A DNA stretch of 64,000 nucleotides from Mesorhizobium sp. M4B.F.Ca.ET.203.01.1.1. GTDB taxonomy: Bacteria > Pseudomonadota > Alphaproteobacteria > Rhizobiales > Rhizobiaceae. The stretch lies in contig NZ_SRUO01000004.1 in NCBI RefSeq assembly GCF_004791025.1, positions 434,001 to 498,000 of the forward strand, read 5' to 3'. Each line of letters opens with the position of its first letter. Positions within the stretch are counted from its first letter, which is position 1. The notes under the pieces were generated by a model. The model was not told the origin of the DNA and did not search any database. It saw only the letters and a program-made list of their open reading frames with translations. The position numbers and the translations under genes were made by a program. Positions 33,671-42,749 of this stretch are shown here, one piece after another.

Positions 33671-34181
33671 CGCGCCAGGCAATTCAACGTATCTGGCCGT
33701 AATCGAACTCAACGCACTCGCACCCGATCGTGAACTGCCCTGCTTTTCGCAGATCGCTGTTGTTGTCCTGAAACTCTCATTCAGCGTTTAAGGAATGGAT
33801 AAGGCGGACCCGGTCGACGCCCGGCCCGCGGCAAATATTGGGACGCCGTCACGGCGAAACCCGGCGATCTCGCGCCATGGTAAACGGAGGGTTATGCAAA
33901 ACCGGTGGAGGCAAGCTGCGCAGAACCGAGCGTCAATCGCCCTCGTGTTTCAAAATACAATTTAATAACAACAAGATACATGGTTATCGTAAAGTTAATG
34001 CAAGCGATGAGATTTAAGTGAAATCGGTTGCAAAACCAATCCTTTCGAATTTGCCTAAAATTTGAGGAAAATTCTCTGTTTGCTTACAAGCCGGTCTTTG
34101 CGCGTGTGTGCCACTATGCAGCCCATAAAAGAGGTCATGCCGAAGGATGCGTGATCCGGTCACGGACGAGAGGGCATTGAG
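33671..34181. other. 511-bp non-coding region, AT-rich centre
   Basis: No convincing gene is seen between the divergent kinase and DUF5330 genes. Bases about 33950-34080 are clearly richer in A and T than the surroundings (runs such as caatttaataacaacaag), suitable for promoters of both genes or for binding by a MucR/nucleoid-type protein. GAGAGGGCATTGAG precedes the DUF5330 start. Confidence 0.6.
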
Positions 34182-34550
34182 ATGGGCTTTCTTATTAGAA
34201 TGGCTTTCTGGTTTTCGCTGGTGCTGCTGGCCCTGCCGCTGAATGTCGGCAGCGACGAGGCCGGCCAGGACAGCGTCGGGCCGATCCAGGCGCTGTTTGC
34301 GGCGCGCGAGGCGGTCGGCGACATTGCCGGCATCTGCGAGCGCAAGCCCGATGTCTGCGAGACCGGCAAATCCGCCATGCACACGATCGGCGTCCGCGCC
34401 AGGGAGACCGCCAAGATCGCCGCCGCCATGATGGATGACACCGGCGACAAGCCGGCGAACGGGCTCGACACGTCCGTCGCCACCGGCAGCGTCGACATCG
34501 TCCTGCCGGCGACCGTCAACATCCCGGCGAAGGCGCCGACGAAGAATTGA
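34182..34550 (+). CDS. DUF5330-type small exported protein
   Basis: This 122-residue protein has an N-terminal signal or anchor (MGFLIRMAFWFSLVLLALPL) and a conserved centre with two cysteines (DIAGICERKPDVCETGK) followed by a helix (HTIGVRARETAKIAAAMM) and a low-complexity tail. This fits small rhizobial proteins annotated DUF5330. A periplasmic location with a possible Cys-Cys disulfide is inferred. It stands 92 bp before sufE on the same strand; a weak stem of GCAGGC/GCCTGC type lies between them. Confidence 0.75.
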   Translation: MGFLIRMAFWFSLVLLALPLNVGSDEAGQDSVGPIQALFAAREAVGDIAGICERKPDVCETGKSAMHTIGVRARETAKIAAAMMDDTGDKPANGLDTSVATGSVDIVLPATVNIPAKAPTKN

Positions 34551-34642
34551 GTTTTCAGCCGCTGATTGGCGACACCGCAGGCCCGTCCGACCTCTCGACG
34601 CCTGCGGTGTTTTCTTCTTTTTCCGTGACGCGAGGACGCCGG

Positions 34643-35089
34643 ATGACTATATCCGGCACAATGACAACGACGATCCAAACGATCCGCGACGACTTTTCCC
34701 TGCTCGACGAGTGGGAGGACCGCTATCGCTATGTGATCGAACTGGGCGAAGCGCTGCCGCCGTTTCCGGAAGCCGAGCGCACCCCCGCCAACAAGGTGCC
34801 GGGCTGCGTCAGCCAGGTGTGGCTCACCACCGAGCACGGACCGGGCGCCGATCCGGTCATCGCCTTCAGGGGCGATTCGGACGCTCATATCGTGCGCGGC
34901 CTGGTCGCCATCATGCTGGCGCTGTATTCCGGGCGGCCGGCGAGCGAGATCCAGAAGACCGACGCGGAAGCGACGCTGAAGGCGCTCGGCCTAGACGAGC
35001 ACCTGTCGCCGCAGCGCGCTAACGGCCTGCGCTCGATGGTCAAGCGCATCAAGCGCGACGCCGAAGCGGCGCTGACGCAGGCCGCCTGA
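34643..35089 (+). CDS. sufE: Cysteine desulfuration protein SufE
   Basis: This 148-residue protein takes persulfide sulfur from the SufS cysteine desulfurase and passes it to the Suf scaffold for Fe-S cluster assembly. It shows the SufE pattern: IRDDFSLLDEWEDRYRYVIELG, LPPFPEAERTPANKVPGCVSQVW with sulfur-accepting Cys55, FRGDSDAHIVRGLVAIMLALYSG, and a closing LSPQRANGLRSMVKRIK. AGGACG is 5 nt before the ATG at 34643; an internal ATG at 34661 is possible. No suf genes are adjacent, as in other rhizobia where this sufE lies alone. Confidence 0.95.
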   Translation: MTISGTMTTTIQTIRDDFSLLDEWEDRYRYVIELGEALPPFPEAERTPANKVPGCVSQVWLTTEHGPGADPVIAFRGDSDAHIVRGLVAIMLALYSGRPASEIQKTDAEATLKALGLDEHLSPQRANGLRSMVKRIKRDAEAALTQAA

Positions 35090-35160
35090 CCTGACAAATC
35101 GGATTTTTGGGAACGATTGGCGCGGCGACCGGCCGGCGCGCCGGCGAGTGCTCAAAGCAA

Positions 35161-35182
35161 GACGGCGCCCGAAGGCGCCGTC
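35161..35182 (-). terminator. Terminator after the mucR-type gene
   Basis: GACGGCGCC and GGCGCCGTC pair perfectly (9 bp) around CGAA. It lies 24 nt after the stop of the minus-strand mucR-type gene, and the minus-strand continuation reads TTGCTTTG, a modest T-rich tail. Confidence 0.75.
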
Positions 35183-35205
35183 CGGCATCGAAGTGAAGAT
35201 TGCCT

Positions 35206-35631
35206 TCAGCGGCCCTTGCGCTTGCGGCCGAGGCCCATCTTCTTGGCAAGCTGCGAGCGGGCGGCGGCGTAATTGGGAGCCACCATCGGGTAGCTTGCGT
35301 CGAGACCCCACTTCTCACGGTATTCATCGGGCGTCAGATTGTAGTGGGTCATCAGGTGGCGCTTCAGCGACTTGAACTTCTTGCCGTCCTCAAGACAGAC
35401 GATGTAGTCGTCATGGACGGAGCGCTTCGGATTGACTGCAGGCTTCTGCTTGTCGGCGGGCGGCGCTTCGGTGGCACCGCCCACGCGGCCAAGGGCTGCA
35501 TGGACATCGGCGATCAGGTTCGGCAGTTCGCCGACGGGTACGGGATTGTTGCTGACATAAGCTGCGACCACATCGGCGGTCAGCTCGATCAGCGCGTCGC
35601 TGTTTCGGGAAGGTGTTTCGGCGATATCCAT
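35206..35631 (-). CDS. mucR: MucR/Ros-family zinc-finger transcriptional regulator
   Basis: This 141-residue regulator has the prokaryotic zinc-finger core [20 protein letters not shown] (one Cys, an Asp and two His as candidate ligands), followed by the invariant [40 protein letters not shown]. The N-terminal helix ([34 protein letters not shown]) is the oligomerisation part. MucR proteins bind AT-rich DNA with low sequence specificity and repress exopolysaccharide, motility and their own genes. The gene has an AT-rich upstream region of over 400 bp, consistent with autorepression. Rhizobia carry several paralogues, so exact orthology is open. Confidence 0.93.
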   Translation of the reverse strand: MDIAETPSRNSDALIELTADVVAAYVSNNPVPVGELPNLIADVHAALGRVGGATEAPPADKQKPAVNPKRSVHDDYIVCLEDGKKFKSLKRHLMTHYNLTPDEYREKWGLDASYPMVAPNYAAARSQLAKKMGLGRKRKGR

Positions 35632-36050
35632 TGTGTTCAGGCCCCAACGAGAGTTGTTTCTAACTGCGCCCATTTTTTGGCTGGGCTTCGCGCGAATTTC
35701 ATGCAGGAAAGAGCCTCTGCGATTCGCGTCGCATGATCTTAATGATCCCAATAGTCAAGTAAGTCAATTCGCCTAACGTGCTATATTCAGCGATATTAAT
35801 CAAATATTCCCCGTTCAGCTTCAACCTTTCGTGCATCGCGTAACTTAGCGAGATTTTTCTGGTCAGACCAGCACCACCTGACGCGGCGTCACGTCGCAAT
35901 TACATCGGCAAAAGCAGCTAAAATGAGCGAAATGCTTCGCCTATGCTTGATCCGCGACAGGTCGCAAGGTTTCCGCATCCTAATGAAATCACGGGTTGCA
36001 AGGCATTATTGCTGCGCGCGGTCGGAGATAAGCGGAGCATATCGGGCCGC
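35632..36050. promoter_or_regulatory. AT-rich upstream region of the mucR-type gene
   Basis: These 419 bp contain no supported gene. Bases about 35735-35860 are strongly AT-rich for this genome, with steps such as TATATTCAGCGATATTAATC. T-A-rich sites of this sort are what MucR proteins bind, so the region probably holds the promoter and autoregulatory sites. Confidence 0.55.
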
Positions 36051-36422
36051 TCAATAGGGCGCGATATACTTGCCATAGACCCAGCCGGTGACGAAATCGC
36101 CGTCCCGTGCCGGGTCGTGCCAGATCTCGCACCAGCGATAGCGCACCGCCTGGCGCTGCTTCCAGTGCGGCTGGCCTGCGATGTCGAGCAGATTTATCCC
36201 GCCGGTGCAGCGGCCGGTCATCTGCAGCACGGCACCGTTGGGATAGGCGGCCTGCTTCTGCGAGCTGCCCGATGGATATTTGCGCGCGTTGAGCGTGTCG
36301 CCGTAGGGCACGCCCGACACTTGCCAAGCGGCGAAGGCGGTTGCATGAGACTGGCCGGCGGAGGCCAGAACAGTCGAAGCGACGGCAAGAGCCGCGGCGG
36401 TGCGAATACAGTAATTCATCAT
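36051..36422 (-). CDS. Secreted SH3-domain-like protein
   Basis: This 123-residue protein has a signal peptide (RTAAALAVASTVLASAGQSHA) and a bacterial SH3-type domain (VSGVPYGDTLNARKYPSGSSQKQAAYPNGAVLQMTGRC, ending GDFVTGWVYGKYIAPY). It has a pair of cysteines (GRCTGG, RWCEIW) that could form a disulfide. Such domains bind cell wall or protein partners. AGAGGGAAG precedes tandem ATG codons at 36422 and 36419. It stands alone, divergent from the oligopeptidase gene. Confidence 0.85.
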   Translation of the reverse strand: MMNYCIRTAAALAVASTVLASAGQSHATAFAAWQVSGVPYGDTLNARKYPSGSSQKQAAYPNGAVLQMTGRCTGGINLLDIAGQPHWKQRQAVRYRWCEIWHDPARDGDFVTGWVYGKYIAPY

Positions 36423-36535
36423 CTTCCCTCTCTCCGGCCTATCGTGGAGCCGTCGCAACAATGCCGGCCGGCTCTTGAACCGACGCTGATCGGCGTGTTC
36501 ATTTGCCATTCAAGCAATTTCCGCAGCGAGACCTA

Positions 36536-38662
36536 ATGACCAGATCTTCCGCCTTTCCGACCGCCACCCCGCCGCAGACCGAGAAACGGTCCATCTTCGA
36601 CACGCATTACGGCTTCACCCGCACAGACGACTACGCGTGGCTGCGGGCCGACAACTGGCAGGCCATGTTCAGGGATCCTTCCCTGCTCGACAGCCGGATC
36701 CGCGCGCATCTCGAAGCCGAGAATGCCTATCAGGCAGTGCTGATGGCCGACACCGCGGAACTGCGCAAGCAGCTCTTCGCCGAGATGAAGGGGCGCATCA
36801 AGGAGGACGATTCCACCGTGCCGATGAAAGACGGCCCCTATGCCTATGGCTCGTCCTACAGGCTGGGCGGCGAGCAGCCGCGCTATTTCCGCACGCCGCG
36901 CGATGGCGGCACGGACGAGATCCTGCTCGACGGCGATGCGGAAGCCGAAGGCAAGCCCTATTTCCGCCTCGGCGGCGTCGACCATTCGGCCGACCACAAG
37001 AAGCTCTTGTGGGCATTCGACGACAAGGGGTCCGAGTTCTTCACGCTCCGCGTGCGCGACCTCGGCAACGGCCACGAACTGGCGGACAGGATCCCCGATA
37101 CCGGTGGCGGCGGCGTCTGGAATGCCGGCGATGACGGGTTCTTCTATACCCGCCTCGACGACAATCATCGTCCCTCAAAGGTGTTGTTCCACGCGCTTGG
37201 CGACAGCGCCGAAAACGATCGGCTGATCTATGAGGAAACCGATCCGGGCTTTTTCATGGATGTCGGCGGGACGCGTTCCAACGAGTGGATCATGATCGGC
37301 ATCAACGATCACGAGACCTCGGAATACCGGCTGATGCGCGCCGATGACCCGCTTGCCGAGCCGAAGCTGGTCGCCGTGCGCGAAACCGGCCTGCAATACG
37401 ACCTCGAGGAAGGCGGCAACATCTTCTTCATCCTCACCAACGCCGACGGCGCCAAGGATTTCAAGATCATGACGGCACCGGTCGAAAATCCGGTGCGCGC
37501 CAACTGGCGCGAGCTGGTTCCGTACGAGCCCGGACGGCTGATCCTCTCGGTCCTGGGCTTCAGCAACTACATGGTCCGCCTGGAGCGCAGGGAGGGCCTG
37601 CCGCGCATCGTCGTGCGCGATCGCGAAAGCGGCGAGGAGCACCTGATCTCGTTCGACGAGGAAGCGTTCTCGCTCGGCCTGTCGGGTTCTTACGAATACG
37701 ATACCGAGATCATGCGCTTCACCTATTCGTCGATGACGACGCCGGCGCAGGTCTTCGACTACAACATGCGCACACGCGAGCGCGTGCTGTTGAAGACCCA
37801 GGAAGTCCCTTCGGGTCACGATCCCGACCACTATGTGACGCGCCGGCTGATGGCGCCCGCCAGCGACGGCGAACTGGTGCCGATCTCGCTCATCCACCAC
37901 CGCGACACGCCACTCGACGGCTCGGCACCTTGCCTGCTCTACGGCTACGGCTCCTACGGCATCACCGTGCCGGCGTCCTTCAACACCAATTGCCTGTCGC
38001 TGGTCGACCGTGGCTTCGTCTATGCCATCGCCCATGTCCGCGGCGGCAAGGACAAGGGCTACGGCTGGTACGATGACGGCAAGCGTGCGCAAAAGATGAA
38101 CACGTTCACCGACTTCATCGCCTGCGCGCGCCATCTGGTGACCGAGCGCTACACGGCGCATGACCGCATCGTCGCGCAAGGCGGCTCGGCCGGCGGCATG
38201 CTGATGGGGGCGATCGCCAACATGGCGCCGGAGTGTTTTGGCGGCATCGTCGCCGAAGTGCCGTTCGTCGACGTGCTGACCACGATGCTCGACGCGACCT
38301 TGCCGCTGACGCCGCCGGAATGGCCCGAGTGGGGCAATCCGATCGCCTCGGCCGACGACTACGGCACGATCGCGGCCTACTCACCCTACGACAATGTGGC
38401 GGCGCTCGACTATCCGCCGATCCTGGCGCAGGCCGGGCTCACCGATCCGCGCGTCACTTACTGGGAGCCGGCCAAATGGGTGGCGAGGCTGCGCGAGCGC
38501 AAGAGCGGCGACAACCCGGTGCTGTTCAAGATCAACATGGAGTCCGGCCATGCCGGCGCCTCTGGCCGTTTCTCCAGGCTGGAGGAGATCGCCTACACCT
38601 ATGCCTTCGCGTTGAAGGTGGCGGGCAAGGCCGATTCAGTCTCGGCGGCGGCGAGCGGGTGA
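36536..38662 (+). CDS. ptrB: Oligopeptidase B (S9A prolyl-oligopeptidase family)
   Basis: This 708-residue serine peptidase cleaves peptides after Arg/Lys. The N-terminal beta-propeller (residues about 60-420) is followed by an alpha/beta-hydrolase domain with YGYGSYG, the nucleophile motif AQGGSAGGMLMGA, PFVDVLTTMLD and the His box NMESGHAGASGRF. Length and domain order fit oligopeptidase B. The enzyme is probably cytoplasmic since no signal peptide is seen. The ATG at 36536 is chosen over an earlier frame opening at 36503 because the family N-terminus begins soon after. Confidence 0.95.
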   Translation: MTRSSAFPTATPPQTEKRSIFDTHYGFTRTDDYAWLRADNWQAMFRDPSLLDSRIRAHLEAENAYQAVLMADTAELRKQLFAEMKGRIKEDDSTVPMKDGPYAYGSSYRLGGEQPRYFRTPRDGGTDEILLDGDAEAEGKPYFRLGGVDHSADHKKLLWAFDDKGSEFFTLRVRDLGNGHELADRIPDTGGGGVWNAGDDGFFYTRLDDNHRPSKVLFHALGDSAENDRLIYEETDPGFFMDVGGTRSNEWIMIGINDHETSEYRLMRADDPLAEPKLVAVRETGLQYDLEEGGNIFFILTNADGAKDFKIMTAPVENPVRANWRELVPYEPGRLILSVLGFSNYMVRLERREGLPRIVVRDRESGEEHLISFDEEAFSLGLSGSYEYDTEIMRFTYSSMTTPAQVFDYNMRTRERVLLKTQEVPSGHDPDHYVTRRLMAPASDGELVPISLIHHRDTPLDGSAPCLLYGYGSYGITVPASFNTNCLSLVDRGFVYAIAHVRGGKDKGYGWYDDGKRAQKMNTFTDFIACARHLVTERYTAHDRIVAQGGSAGGMLMGAIANMAPECFGGIVAEVPFVDVLTTMLDATLPLTPPEWPEWGNPIASADDYGTIAAYSPYDNVAALDYPPILAQAGLTDPRVTYWEPAKWVARLRERKSGDNPVLFKINMESGHAGASGRFSRLEEIAYTYAFALKVAGKADSVSAAASG

Positions 38663-38726
38663 GAAGGCCATTGCGTCGCGAGCCACGGCGTGGCTTTGAT
38701 TGGGCGAAGTCGCGGAGGACCCTGGA

Positions 38727-39353
38727 ATGATCGACTTGGCCACATTGGCGACCTATGTCGCGGTCGTGCTCGGCTTTGTATTCATTCCCGGCCCCGCCAC
38801 GCTGCTGACCGTCGCGCGGGCGACGAGTTCGGGAACGAAAGTGGGCATCGCCACCGGCGCCGGGATCGCGGCCGGCGATATATTCCACACCGTCATGGCG
38901 ATGGTCGGCATCTCGGCGATCATCGCCACATCGGCGATGCTGTTCAGCATCGTCCAATATGTCGGCGCGGCCTATCTCGTTTATCTTGGCATACGTGCGA
39001 TCATCGAGAAGACATCGACCGATCCAGCCGCCGGTGCGCTTGCGATCCGGGCGGGCAAGGCTTTCCGCCAGGCGGTGCTAACCGAGATGCTCAACCCCAA
39101 GACCGCGCTGTTTTTCCTCGCCTTCCTGCCGCAATTCGTGCGGCCGGAAAACGGATCGGTGATGCTTCAGCTGGCGGCACTGGGAATCATCTTCGTCCTG
39201 ATAGGCCTGTTCAGCACGGTCGTCTTCGCGGTGAGCGCGGGTGGGCTGGGTGCCTTCCTGCGCCGGAATCCCGCGGTGCTGAAATGGCAAGGCAAGGTCG
39301 TCGGCGCGATCTACTGCGCGCTCGGTGTGCGCCTGGCGTTGCAGCAGCGCTGA
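38727..39353 (+). CDS. LysE/RhtB-family amino-acid exporter
   Basis: This 208-residue inner-membrane protein has six hydrophobic helices and the LysE-family signature FIPGPATLLTVARATSSGTKVGIATGAGIAAGD near residues 17-50, then YVGAAYLVYLGIRAI and a conserved LNPKTALFFLAFLPQF in the central helix. GGAGG lies before the ATG at 38727. The exported substrate is unknown (amino acids or homoserine-lactone-like compounds in characterised members). It follows oligopeptidase B by 64 nt and may be co-transcribed, which would fit disposal of amino acids from peptide breakdown; that link is inferred. Confidence 0.93.
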   Translation: MIDLATLATYVAVVLGFVFIPGPATLLTVARATSSGTKVGIATGAGIAAGDIFHTVMAMVGISAIIATSAMLFSIVQYVGAAYLVYLGIRAIIEKTSTDPAAGALAIRAGKAFRQAVLTEMLNPKTALFFLAFLPQFVRPENGSVMLQLAALGIIFVLIGLFSTVVFAVSAGGLGAFLRRNPAVLKWQGKVVGAIYCALGVRLALQQR

Positions 39354-39602
39354 GCGGTGCGCACCTGCTGTTCAGAGCAGCGCAAAACGGCCGCCCAACG
39401 GCCAATAGGGGGACCTGCCGGCATCGCTCCCAAACTGATGCGTCCGGTCATAAATTTTTGATTTGCGCATGACGTTTTCAGAGGCTTCATTTCGCGCTCA
39501 TGCGCGGCGATTTTGTGCTCGCAATTGCCGCTGTCGCGCGCTACCCAATGCCCGGCTTTTTTCGAGCCGCGCCTGCCAGTCACCGTCTTGCAAGGGTCCG
39601 CC

Positions 39603-39992
39603 ATGCTGCTCGTCGACGTCTATCTCGACAAATCGCCCATCCAGGGCATCGGCGTCTTCGCCAAGAACCACATCCCCCAGGGCACGCTGATCTGGAAGCT
39701 CGACCCCAGATTCGACCGGGTGATCGAGGTCGACACCTATGAGAACGAGACCGGCCCGGTGAAATCCTATCTTGACCGCTATTCCTATCCCGACCGCCGC
39801 GATCCGGCCTACATCGTCTTCGAGGCCGATGACGCCCGCTACATGAACCATGACGACGACCCGAATTGCGACGTCTCCTCGCCGGAGGAAACCTACACGC
39901 TCCGAGATATTGCGCCTGGCGAAGAGCTGACCTGCAACTACAATCACTTCTTCGAAAGCGGCTTCGATTTCCTCGGCGACCGCCACCCGTAG
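39603..39992 (+). CDS. SET-domain protein
   Basis: This 129-residue protein is little more than a minimal SET domain: VYLDKSPIQGIGVFAKNHIPQGTLIW at the N-terminus, ARYMNHDDDPNCDV (the NHxxxPN-type AdoMet/pseudoknot motif) and GEELTCNYNHFF at the end. SET domains are AdoMet-dependent lysine methyltransferases; short bacterial members are known but their targets mostly are not. AAGGG is 7 nt upstream of the ATG. No signal peptide is present; the open frame reaches 30 codons further 5' without support. Lateral origin from a eukaryote or phage is possible but unproved. Confidence 0.9.
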   Translation: MLLVDVYLDKSPIQGIGVFAKNHIPQGTLIWKLDPRFDRVIEVDTYENETGPVKSYLDRYSYPDRRDPAYIVFEADDARYMNHDDDPNCDVSSPEETYTLRDIAPGEELTCNYNHFFESGFDFLGDRHP

Positions 39993-40028
39993 CCCGAGCG
40001 GCTCAAGCACGACCGCGGACTAGGCGTC

Positions 40029-42626
40029 TCACGCAGAGAGCAATTCCGGCTGGCGTCCTACCGCCAATCTGCCGCGCAGGTTTCGAACGGCGGCCAAGGC
40101 TTTGCCGGCGATGATGCCTAGGGTGACGCCGCCAGCCATCGCAAGCAATTGGAAGCCCGGAGCCGGCAACCGGCCCGCGACGGGCGCCATCAAAAGCTCC
40201 GGGACGAAGCGGTGAAACAAATAGATCGGGAAAGCCGCGACGGCGACCTGCATAACCAGCCGCCCCACCCCGGCTGGCAGGCGAAGACGCGGTAGATAAA
40301 GAAGAGCCGAAAGCGCCGCGAAAATCATCAAATACTTGACCGTGGTGCCCAGCCAGACCGACTCCCAAAAGGCCAGATACCCCAGCACAAAGGCGGCAGA
40401 CGCGGTCACGACGATTTTCCTGACGGGCGTGTCGGCCAACCCGGCGCACCAGCCGAAGACAGCAAGGTGGAAGACCCAGTAGATCGCGAATATCTGGCGG
40501 TTGCCTAGCTCGACGAACAACGGGACCGAAAAGCGCGCGGCAGCGGCAAATACCAAAAGGCCCAGCGAGAAGGCGAAGGGTCGAGCTCTGGCCAGCCGGC
40601 GTAGAATGGGAATGGCGAAGATGAGAGCGAAGACCAGAAGCGTCTGCGCGTAGGCCTCGATGAACCAGTAGAGATAAGGGATCATCTCGTGACGTTCCGG
40701 TTCGGCATAGCCGAAGTTGCCGGTAAGGGTCATCGAGGCCCAAGGCGCCGCCTGCCAGGCGACGGCGTAAGCGGCGACAATGAAGAAATACGGGATCAGC
40801 ACGTCGATCGCAGGTTTCAGCGCGTGCCGAATTCGCCCGGCAAGCAAATGGGCCGACTGGAAACGCGCAAGACTGTAGCCGACAAGCAGCATCATGACCC
40901 CGGAACCGCCGGGGATAGGCCACAGCGTCTCGTGATGCACGACCACCAGAAGGATCGCGATGACCCTCAGCACCAGATCGACCGGCAGTTCGGTTGCCTG
41001 CATGCGTGCGAGAGGCCGCGCCGCCGCATGACGATGTGTCAGTTCCGCGACGCTTAGCCGTTCCCAGCCGTCCGGCAGCTCCAAGCCGAGCCGTTCGAGT
41101 TCCAGAGCCAGTTGCAGGAAGCGAAGGGAATCGCCGCCGAGGGAGACAAAGCTGTCGTTGCGACCGACGCGGAGCGGGTAGAACACGCGAGCATAGGCAT
41201 CGGGCACGCCGCCCCTTTCGGAGCGGGCCCCCGCCCGTCCTTCCAACATCTCGCGCTGAAGGCAGCCATAGTCGACCTTGCCGGATGCAAGCCTTGGAAA
41301 GTCGCCGCGCGTCGCAACCCGAACCAGATTGGCGGGCAAGCGGCTGACTTCGGCCAGGATACGGTGTGCCCTCCCCGCCGAGCCGGCGCCGACCACATAG
41401 GCATGCAACCCTCGATCGTCGCCGAGCACGGCGGCGGCAATACCTTGCCGCTGCAGCGCCTGCTCCATGACATCGAAGCCGATCCTGAGGCCGGCAATCT
41501 TGGCAAAGCGGCTCTTGCGCCCGACGATGCGGAAGAAACCATGCTCGTCCTGCACGGCAATGTCGCCGGTGTTCAGGGTCTCGACCTCGGCACCCCGCAG
41601 CAGATCGCAACGCTTCGCGCCGTAACCCATCATTACGTTAGGACCGCGATAGACGAGTTCTCCGGGAATGTCCGCTCGCCTGATCGGCTCTCCTTCGGCG
41701 TCGACGATGCAAAGGCTGCCGCCCGGGATGGCGACGCCGATCCGCTCCTCCCTGTCGGAAAGGCTCTCAGGCGGCACGAAAGCGATGCGCGCCGTGGCCT
41801 CGGTCTGGCCGTACATGACGAAGAAGCCGCCGCTCCGGGCGCGCATGTGATCCCTGTAGAGGCGGATAAGGTCGGGGCGGAGCTGTCCGCCCGCCACCGT
41901 CATCATCCGCAGTGTGCTGAACTCGACCTCGCGAAAACGCGCTCTTTCCAAGAGCTCGTAGGAATACGGTACGCCAGACAGATTCGTGCAGCCGCCGTCG
42001 GCGATTGTCGTGAGGAAATCGCCGTCCATAATGGAGGCGCCGGGAAAGAGGACGCTGGCGCCCGCGATCAGATGCGAGTTGAGGACCGACAGCCCGTAGG
42101 AATAATGCAGCGGCAGCACGAGAGCGGCCCGGTCGTCCGAAGAGAGTTCGAGATAGGCCGCAATCGAGCGCGCATTGGCTTCGAGATTGCCATAGGACAG
42201 CCTGACGGCCTTGGCTGCGCCCGAGCTGCCGGACGTCATCAGGAGCAGTGCGAGATCGGGGTGCAGCGGCTCGGCGTCCCGTGCACACCGAGCCTCCCTG
42301 ACCAGACGCCATCGGCCGTCGAGTGGCCGATAGGTGAAGTCCGGCTGGAAGGCCGCCAGGAAATCATCCCAAAGTCGGTTGTCGCATGGCGGCAGCATGG
42401 CCACCGCATGGCCCGCCCGCAAGGCTCCAAGATAGGCGACGATCGCATGCTCGGAGGCTTCCGCCGCGATGGCCACCAACTGCTTTTCTGCTTGCCCCAG
42501 CCTCGCTGAGAAGCGCTGCGCAAGGCTGTCCAGCTCCGCGTAGCAGAGCGTTCGTCCATCAGCGAGGAGAAGCGCCGTGCGCTGCCCGCCAAGGCTAACT
42601 CCGGACACAAGATCGATCGAGGGCAT
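40029..42626 (-). CDS. Fusion of AMP-forming acyl ligase, carrier protein and membrane acyltransferase-3
   Basis: This 865-residue protein has three parts. (1) An ANL adenylation domain (about 1-460) with P-loop TSGSSGAAK (131-139), YGQTEA (272-277), NTGD (352-355) and catalytic Lys450 in LASGKVD. (2) A carrier domain (about 475-535) with LGGDSLRF, where Ser500 would bear phosphopantetheine. (3) An acyltransferase-3 domain (about 548-840) of around ten membrane helices, starting VLRVIAILLVVVHHETLWP with the His pair 564-565. Together these could activate an acid, tether it and transfer it to a membrane or periplasmic acceptor. Substrate and acceptor are unknown. It stands alone, and by eye its base composition is a little less GC-rich than its neighbours, hinting at transfer. 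A TTGACT...TATAGG stretch lies upstream. Confidence 0.9.
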   Translation of the reverse strand: MPSIDLVSGVSLGGQRTALLLADGRTLCYAELDSLAQRFSARLGQAEKQLVAIAAEASEHAIVAYLGALRAGHAVAMLPPCDNRLWDDFLAAFQPDFTYRPLDGRWRLVREARCARDAEPLHPDLALLLMTSGSSGAAKAVRLSYGNLEANARSIAAYLELSSDDRAALVLPLHYSYGLSVLNSHLIAGASVLFPGASIMDGDFLTTIADGGCTNLSGVPYSYELLERARFREVEFSTLRMMTVAGGQLRPDLIRLYRDHMRARSGGFFVMYGQTEATARIAFVPPESLSDREERIGVAIPGGSLCIVDAEGEPIRRADIPGELVYRGPNVMMGYGAKRCDLLRGAEVETLNTGDIAVQDEHGFFRIVGRKSRFAKIAGLRIGFDVMEQALQRQGIAAAVLGDDRGLHAYVVGAGSAGRAHRILAEVSRLPANLVRVATRGDFPRLASGKVDYGCLQREMLEGRAGARSERGGVPDAYARVFYPLRVGRNDSFVSLGGDSLRFLQLALELERLGLELPDGWERLSVAELTHRHAAARPLARMQATELPVDLVLRVIAILLVVVHHETLWPIPGGSGVMMLLVGYSLARFQSAHLLAGRIRHALKPAIDVLIPYFFIVAAYAVAWQAAPWASMTLTGNFGYAEPERHEMIPYLYWFIEAYAQTLLVFALIFAIPILRRLARARPFAFSLGLLVFAAAARFSVPLFVELGNRQIFAIYWVFHLAVFGWCAGLADTPVRKIVVTASAAFVLGYLAFWESVWLGTTVKYLMIFAALSALLYLPRLRLPAGVGRLVMQVAVAAFPIYLFHRFVPELLMAPVAGRLPAPGFQLLAMAGGVTLGIIAGKALAAVRNLRGRLAVGRQPELLSA

Positions 42627-42749
42627 GGCAACTTCGGTTAGCCGGAAAACTGGCCGAAGCGCCTATAATACATGAGTATTGAAGTCAACTAATATGCATC
42701 GCGAGACCAATTGCGTGGATGGTGCCACGCACGGGCGACATGCAGGCGG

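Noticed and set aside
35699..35899. 66-codon frame upstream of the mucR-type gene
   Set aside because: No ribosome-binding site or conserved pattern; the DNA is AT-rich regulatory sequence.
40003..41610. 535-codon frame on the same strand as the fusion gene, shifted by one
   Set aside because: Arginine-rich product without motifs; all three domains of the fusion are in the other frame.
41112..42509. 465-codon open frame antisense to the ligase domain
   Set aside because: No domain and opposite to clear ANL motifs.
42627..42700. TTGACT and TATAGG as a sigma-70 promoter for the fusion gene
   Set aside because: The spacing of 15 bp is short and the -10 is weak; it is mentioned but not called as a feature.
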